Assembly (NCBI GenBank): GCA_024138015.1
Contig: JAMXBB010000009.1
Location: 39,368,344 to 39,432,343, forward strand
Direction: 5' to 3'
DNA from: Lumnitzera littorea
Lineage: Eukaryota > Streptophyta > Magnoliopsida > Myrtales > Combretaceae
Length of the DNA: 64,000 nucleotides
Position numbers and translations under genes: made by a program
The notes under the pieces: model-generated
Told to the model about the DNA's origin: nothing
Database searches by the model: none
The model's input: the letters and a program-made list of their open reading frames with translations, nothing else
Shown: piece after piece, positions 50,201 to 59,200 of the stretch
How the letters are laid out: every line of letters begins with the position of its first letter
How positions within the stretch are numbered: the first letter of the stretch is position 1

Positions 50201-53200
50201 ATCATAATTATGAAATAAAGATAAATAAGATACGGATAAAATAATTTTTCAAATACTAGATTCTAAATTATAGGTTAAACACAAAATATATACAAATAAG
50301 ATAAAGAAAAAATACTAACAAAAGACAAAGACAATCATCGTGTATTCTTTCATGAAAATTGGAAAAGAAAAATACTTATGCATTGTCCCTATGGAGAATA
50401 ATGTCCTATTTTCCGTATCTTGTAACGATTGTTTAATTTTAAGATTAGAGGGACAAGAACATGCAACACGTTAAAATAAAAATAAAGAGAGAGAGAAATT
50501 GGGGAGAAAGAGAGAATGATTATACATGATTGCGAGTGTTTTCAAGCATTTGTGTGATAACTCATCTTTAAGTGAATTATCGTATGAATTATGGAAAAGA
50601 ATCGATATGATAATGAATATCTTATTAATATAACTTAAATACTTTTTGGCTAAACTTTTTTTTTTTATTTTTTTGTGCCAATCGACTGACCCATTTGTGT
50701 TTGTCTACTTGTTAACATGAGATATAGTTTGTTTACCAACTTCACCACTAAATCTACCATTTTCCCTCTATTCCATTAAACTTTCAAAAACTATATAGTC
50801 TGCAATGCAAAGTTGAATAATTTTGGTTTGATAACATAGATTTGCTGGTCTTGAAATATGAAAATCATTTGGTAATGAAACAACAATGCCTAAATGTTTA
50901 AGTATTTTTGGTTTCCAGGTTTCTTTTCCTTCTTTGGACTCTCTGACACTCTGTGAACTTCCAAATTTGAGAAAGATATCTGAGGATAAATTTCCAGTGG
51001 TATTACAGAGTCTCCGAGTTCTAGAAGTAAAGAGTTGTGAAAATCTTTCAAATGTTATGGAGAGAAATTTACATCTCAAGAGCTTGGAAGAGCTAACCAT
51101 CGAAAGCTGTGAACAGATAGAAACTATTTTTAACATGGAGAAGACGAATCAAGGTGAAGGATTTAAGAGTCAAGATTTGGAAAAGCTGAAAAAGTTGAAA
51201 TTAGTTGATCTGAGAAGTCTGAAGACTATTTGGCCGCTGAAGAATAAAGAAGGTTCATTGGTGCATAATTTAAATCAATTGGAGGTATCGCATTGTCACA
51301 AGTTAACTCATCTCTTTTCTCCCTGGATGATCAAGTCATTGCAGAATATCAGTCAAATATCAGTTGACAACTGCAAGGAGATGAAAGCGACATTTGTGGA
51401 GGGAAATGGAAGTGATGACAGTAGAGAAACTATAGGATTCTCGTCGCTAGCTGAACTGAGGATATTTGATATGGTGTGTCTGACAACGTTTGCTATGGGA
51501 AGTCGTACCTTCAGTTTTCCTTGCTTGAAGAAACTGGAGATGCGGGGCTGTCCCAAATTGAGCACATTTGTTTCAGTCCGGGATAGATCATCTCATGTGA
51601 AGGTACGCATAAATAATTCGCTTTACTGAGATTATCGATTTTGAATGTATATAACACAATTAAAATTAAATTTAAAAGCACAAATTTATCATTTGCATCA
51701 CTTGTTATGTATATATCTACATATGGTATGTATCAAAATTAAAGGTGTACAAATAGGTTTTGATTTGTAAAACCATCAGTTTAACCATTTTTTACACAGA
51801 TTTAGATAATAAAACTCAATATTCTCATAACTTCTAAAGTAAGATGACAAACTCTCTTGAGTTGGGTTTAGGGATTGCACCTTGACCAGGATTCGTAATG
51901 AATTGAACAAGGCCATTGGTTGTGATATGACTAGATCCAATACTAAGCTTCTACACACAGTCATTCCAATTGCTAGAGCTGCTAGGATTCCCAGTTCGAT
52001 AACCCGTTGTGCTTATTCGAACCATTGACACAAGGATTTTTAGTCATTTTCTCTAACCAACTAAGCTACCTAAATCTCTTTCCTAAAGTTACTTTGTTTT
52101 CTTCATCAAACAAAGTGAGCCAAATGAATCAGATCCATTTAACTTCAATGTCAAAGTAGGCTGATTTGCATTGACATGTTCAACATATTTATAGTTTTAT
52201 CTCATGAGCCAACCTGTTTGACTTACTCTTCAGAGGATTAGGATGAAGTTTTTTCTTTTTATCTTTTTAAAAAGTGGGCCAAATTAATTCAACTTATTTA
52301 ACTTATACATTGAGTCGAGTTGGCCCATTTAAGTCTTTTAGACACCTTTAGTTAGGATCAAGAACTCCCATCGAGTTAGATCAATTATTCTAGAACCAAA
52401 ATCGGACCAATCTAAATAGGTCCAACCACTTAAAGGACCCATTAGGGTGATAGGTCCAATGCTAGTCATTAAATTAAACTTACCCAACCTAGTGGGTCTT
52501 ATTTGAAATAGAAAGAGGAAAATTAAAAAAGCTTAATAAAAAAATAACAAAAAGATAGAATAAAATAAAACAAAAAGAAATTGAAGAATTGAATAATATT
52601 AAGGATTTAAACTAATTTCACCTGAATAAAAAAAAAATATTTTTCATTCACAACATTTATTATGTTGCTAATGTTGCTACTAATGTCTCAAATAATAGAT
52701 ATGCTTTCAAGCATGCCTTTTTTGGCATATATAAATTTTTACCAAAAGAAAAATCATAGTTTTAGCAATGAGGACTAAATTTTGTTTATTAAACTTCTTT
52801 ATCGTCTCTAGGTTTTTTGTTCCACATTATTAATGTTATAAGTCAAGTTGGATATGATAATACATAAATAAATATACATCCTCAACAACTATTTCATAAA
52901 ATGAGTTAAATGCCACATGACTTTTGAACTCCGTTTTTCAGTTTAAAATTTAATTTATTTTTAATTTAAAATTTAATGGGTCTAATAATTGAACTGAGAG
53001 ATCTAAGACATAGCCTAAAACTGTAGCCTAGTGGGGTTGATAATCCAGGGTAGACCTGTGTTTTGGTTTGGTTATATAAACAAGATAAATCTCAACAACA
53101 CTTCGAGCAAATATCAACTGCCTTAAGATTGAATCATCAGCCCTAATTATTGATAAGAAAGAAACTATTATGCCAAGCAGAATGCTTTTAGGTCATATCT

Positions 53201-56200
53201 CCATCTATTACTGATAGATTAGCCAGGAATGCTTTTGGCAATAGTGCAAGTTTTCACTTTTTCTTTCTTTGAAAATGAGGGGAAAGAGTTTTGCAGTATT
53301 TGATTCTCGTTTCCTCTTGTCCACATTATTACAAAGTTTTACGAAAATTCTACACAGTACGATTTTCTTTCTGATTCCTGTGATATTTAAAGGGGAAAAA
53401 TAATAATTACATTTATATATCAAACATACGACATCTTCTTTAAACAGTTTGAGCTTGTGTATTCTACTCTTTAGCACCTACAGGCTACAGATATGAGTGA
53501 CAGCTTTGCTTCATTATCGATATGTTAATAAATTTGTAATACGATTTAATAAATGCAAAATGACATCAAATAATGGAATCACCTTTTTTTTTTTTTTTTT
53601 ATTCCCCAGAAATAATGAAAGCACCTTACAAATTCATAAATTAATATAATTTTTACTATCTTTTTCTTTTTTTTTTTTCCTGCATAAAATGGCTTAGATT
53701 TCAATTCGTAAATAGATAAACTTTCCTAACAACCCTTGAATTCGTGAATTTTTTTTTTTTTTATCTATATTAAATTAGCCATAAATTGGTAATATGGCTC
53801 TAAGCTTGTAAGTTATTGCTTTATAATTTTGTAATTATTGTAAAATTTGTAATATTTAGATTCCTTCACAATTGTTCTTCTCGTGAAAAACATTTTTCTT
53901 TTGTATCTTCACTCTAAACTCATACAATTTTATATATTTGTTTATAATTTGATTTTTGTATTGTGCTTTGACCAATGTAACATTGACCAAAATTCATAAA
54001 AATCTTATAGTTCGCAAAATAATTATGGAAAACCTAATTCAGCTTAAAAATCCGTAGCATTGACATCGTCACATACATTACAGTAAATTCATTGTACACA
54101 CGCTTATGTCCGTATTTACACAAAATTTCCTGAATTCTTATAGAAGTTCGTAGAAGATGCATGGTTTATAATATCGTCTATCATTAGTAAAAACATCATA
54201 AATCTTCTATAAAATTCATAACCCGGTTACTGAACGTCCAGCCACTCTTCAAGGTGAACTTGAAGAGGCTTCCGGTTGGGAGGTTCCCTGAGAGCATTTT
54301 TCGTGTATCAAACTGTTATTTTAAATGTCCCTCGTGCAATTTTCAAGTAACGAGAAAATGGGATGTCCCATTTTTTTTTTTTTATTTTCTGCTTCTTTCC
54401 TGGTGAAATATGTAATTATTTTTGTGAAAAAGCGCCTGCTACTTATTAAGTAAGCTTGATAATTGTCCTTTACATATTAATTAATAAGACCAATACCAAA
54501 TATTAAATATAGAAAAAATTACATAGAAAAGCTTTCTGCAAACCAAAATGCTCCTACAATTAATAAATTATGCTTTCAACAAAACACATGTATCTAAGTC
54601 TATTTGTCTGATTGTCTTGCCTAAAGAAATGGATCACGCGTGCTTTTCGTGGGATAAGCAAGCCCCTTCCTCAAAATGTTAGAAGGAACTTGCCGAGGGC
54701 GGAGCAGCATGATGGTGAAGCTGACCATGAACCTTTCTTCAGTATGAAGGTATGTGCAAGTGGTACTGGCCTTATTTTATACCATCAAAAATTTCATTAT
54801 CGAGCAAGTATCAAAATATACAGAACATAACTATATTTACTTGTATTATAATCATATATATATTGTGTCAATTTTGTGTTTTCTCTTTATAAAAGTGTTC
54901 TTAAATAATTGTTTCTATATGTTGGTAATTTGATGCATAACCATGACAAAATTTATAATTATAAAAAGGTCTGGATAAATAATTTGACATAATTAATAAG
55001 CTGATCAAACTTGTTTGAACACATTTTGGAACATGCCATTTGGGTTGAATGTTATAACTGCTTCACAAACACATTTAATAAACAGGTTTGACATATTTGG
55101 AGCTAACCCTTGAACCCATTTCAAACTAGAACTTCTGATGTTTGTAGTAAAATGTTTCTCTCTACTTACTCTAGTAGTCTCTCAAACCACACCTAATTAT
55201 GCTCTATCCACATTGACTCAAGTTCTAATAAGAGTAAGACTTTTAATTTTGATTCTACACTCAAATTTCCAAAGTTTTAGAACAAAAACCTTAGTCTAAT
55301 ATATTGAAGGAGAGCAACTTCTAGCACCACTTTTATATACAAAACTATTTATGAGGTATAGATTGTTCGAATTTGAATCTCCTCGGTCAAATCACTTAAA
55401 TTTATCAATAGTAATTAAATTGGGAATATAGACAATTTTTTATTTAAGTTATTAACCATACATTTTATGCATTAAACCAATTAAGAGTTCATGGAATAAA
55501 TTTTTGTTTAACTCAGTTATTAGAGTATTCAAATGCTTTGATTCTACATTATCTTAGATAAGTAATCAGTCCATATTCAGTCTAACACTCAGGTAATTAC
55601 CCCAACTATGACAAATTCCATAACATCATAGTCATCATATTCGAATAAAAACATTAATTCTAGCCATATAATTACCGCCAATACTTTAAAATAGCAATTA
55701 AGCTAATATACAAGTAAATATTAAGTAATTTCATAATCAATATCATTCTAAACTGGTTAATTTTGTTAAGATTAACATAAACTTAATATATTCTTTTAGT
55801 ATTGCCACTTAAAAAGGATATATTAGCTTAACGAATATATTAGTCAAAATTACCTTTTATACCCAAATTTAGGAACCATTGCTTAAATAATCATGCTTAT
55901 ATGAAAGTTAAATTTAAATGTTGCTAATGTCATTATCAACCTTTAGAAATCATATCACATTCATCAAACTATTTACTCAAAAATTAATTATTATCTTAAA
56001 TTGTCAAAAGTTGTCAGTTTATGTCAAATAAATTTTATAAATGGTATCGACTCGTAAATTTTCAAATTCTCTTTTTATGTAAACTAATCACAAGTAATTA
56101 GGAGTTTATAAACAAAAAAAAAATAAAAAATAGCTAGAAATTGCTCTGTTCACTATTTCAAAAATTTATTTTAAGTTTCATTAAAGCGGGGCACTTAGTT

Positions 56201-59200
56201 GATTAACCAATATAATTAATCTACATCAGTTTCATAAAACTAAAAATATTATAATAAAGTACACATAAGGGAAGGTCATTTTCCATAATCAATTTCACTC
56301 ATTTAATATTTTTGTTGAATTGAAGAACATAGGAAGGAAAATAGAGAGTCGTCATTCACCAAACTTCAATCATTCTCTAGGCACCTTCTTATCAATAGCA
56401 TTTCTGTCACCACCAAAATTCATATCCCTAAACCATTCACTAGTAGCTTCATCTTTTCTACCTGTTGATTGGTGATTTTAGTTAAAAGCCCCTTACCCAA
56501 GTCGATCTAAGGATTGGACCGAGCTATTTTAGCCCAGTATTAGTTATTCAATTAAACTGAACCACGCTTCAGTATGGTTGTCATATGCTATTGAAAGAAC
56601 TTAAAACGGGGCAAAACAGGTCAGACAAAGGTTACATAATGCTGGATTAAAATTACGATTTTATTCAACCGCATGAAATTGTGACTTCAATACGATTTTA
56701 TTATAAAGAGAGAATTACAGTTTATATGTTTTTAGAGAACCGTTTCTTCAAAACACAGTCCTACGACGTCCCGCAACTGTAAAAGTTTTAAAGACTCTGA
56801 ACGAAGAACCGAGTTATAGCTTGAATGGTAATCGTTGCTTTTCAAATTATATCTATATGTTCAATCAGTAGAGTTTTCTACTAAATCGGAAGGAATCAAA
56901 AGACTAAAAGCTGTAAAAACACATATGAGGCCACGAACATCCTATCATATGACCTCTGTTTTGAAAGTAGAGTTGTCCTTCTTAACAAAATTTTGGAATA
57001 CTTGTTAAATGGTAGAAAAGGAAACCTTTCTCCTTATCCAACATTTGGTACACACTTAACAATAAAACAAATCGACACATCAATTTTGTTATTTTTTATA
57101 ATTATATACTTAAAATTTTGATTTATTTAACTAAAGATTTAATCGTTATCGTCTATGCTTCAATTTACGTCATTGTTTGTTTACATAATAAGGTATTGAC
57201 CTATAGTCTTAAGGGGGTTATATAACCCCCCATCAAATAACTATCAGAAATCCCTTATAAAACAGTGCATAGTAATCCACTTAGAAAATATGAGTCATAA
57301 GATCCACTAATAACTACAAATAACCGATCACAGCTTTCTAAGAGTCATATGTGATACTCTTATGGGTATAAGTGGCCACCTAATTGATTGATAGGCTAAT
57401 TCTATTGATAGTGTGAATTGAAATTAACTAAAATACAAACGGTGATAATTAAATCTTTAATTCAACATATAATAAGACAAATCAAAACTTGAAGTGTAAA
57501 ATAGAAAAATTAAGTTATGAATCGTAACATTATCCTATAAAATAATCAAAAGTAAGTTGAAAAATATTCTTTATATATATATAAAGTATTCCTAAAACAC
57601 CTATTAATATTTTCCATTTTCCTAAATAACAAAGGTGAAATTGTTTTCATTGTTTTCCATTAATGTTTTCTAATGGGTGCACCAATATAGGCTGCTCGCT
57701 ACAACTACACATTAGTACCTGTAAGTCAGTATAAATCATACTGGAGACTCAGCATGAGCAATGCAAAACTAGTGGGTTCTCCACATATAGGTTACTTCAA
57801 ACATAGTCCTACAAGTGAGACTGAGAAAGAAGAAATGACATCAGATATTGACAGTCTTATGTATGCTATGGTGTGTACCAAACTCGACATTACTTACATG
57901 GATGATATTGATAGTGGTTGTCTCTCAACCTTGAGAAACACTAGCAACATCGTTCGAGCGCGGAGATCTTTGATTATAATAAATACTACAATAAGTTCAA
58001 GAAAAGTTATTTGAGACAAAAAAATTCTCAAATACTATCAAGAAACTTAGTAGTAATGTTTCCTAATGTTTGCAGGTTATTCTCCCAAGTTTGGAAAAGC
58101 TGCTTTTGTCTTCACTTGGATGTTTAACAAGCATATGGCATAGTACTACCCTTGATGATTCATTTTGCAAGCTTGCGTCCATACAGATTGAAAAGTGCAA
58201 CTCCTTGCAAATATTAGTATCACTTGAACATGGACCACTGGACTTGAAAGAGATGACATCATCTGGCTCCCAGCGCCAAAGTGCAGATATCATGAGAAAT
58301 TCATCTGGAAAGCCAGGGCTGAGGTTTCCTTTTCTCACCAATATAAAAATTGACGAGTGTCATGAATTAAGAAGTCTTTTTCCCGATGCTGTAGCAAGAA
58401 CTCTTTTTGAACTTGAGAATCTACACATTTCATCTTGCAAAAAAATGGTGGAAGTTGTTTCCGCTCAGAAAGAAGAGACGATGATGTTTAACAAGTTATG
58501 TTCGTTGAAGCTTGAGAACCTTCACGAACTCGATAGTTTCGGCACAGGATCTACTAAGTATTATTTCCCATTTCTACAAGGATTGTGGATATCTGGATGC
58601 ACCAAATTGAAGTCATTCATCATGGGTCCTCGTAATTCATCCACTGATACAAATGCTGAATCGACACCCCTGTTTGATGACAAGGTTCTTTCCCCCTTCT
58701 TAGTCATAAATAAATGATTTTCGTCTCAAGCAACTGTTTGGATTTTATCATGAGAGATAACCAATGCTGAGTAATGTGATTTTTTAGGTTATAATTCCGA
58801 ATCTGGAAAAGCTACATATCGAAGGACTGGAAATGGAAGATTTGTTACAGGATGATTTTGCCCCCGACCTCTTCAGCAAATTAAAAGACCTTGAGGTGGA
58901 GGCTTGTCATAAACTTTCCACTGTAATTCCGCCACATATTTTGCCCAAAATGCAGAGCCTGGAGACATTGATGGTGAAGCACTGCAATTCAGTGAGAGTG
59001 ATAGTTGAGTTTAAGGGACACATCTTGATCGATAGGAAACTTTCAAGTAGCAAATCTTGGAAATTAAAGACCATAATACTAGATGATCTTCCGCAATTGG
59101 AGCACATCTACTGGACTGAAACCTTGTCGGAATATATTCCATTCAATGATTTGGATATCCTAGAAGTTCGGTCTTGCATGCTTCTAAGAAATATCTTTAC

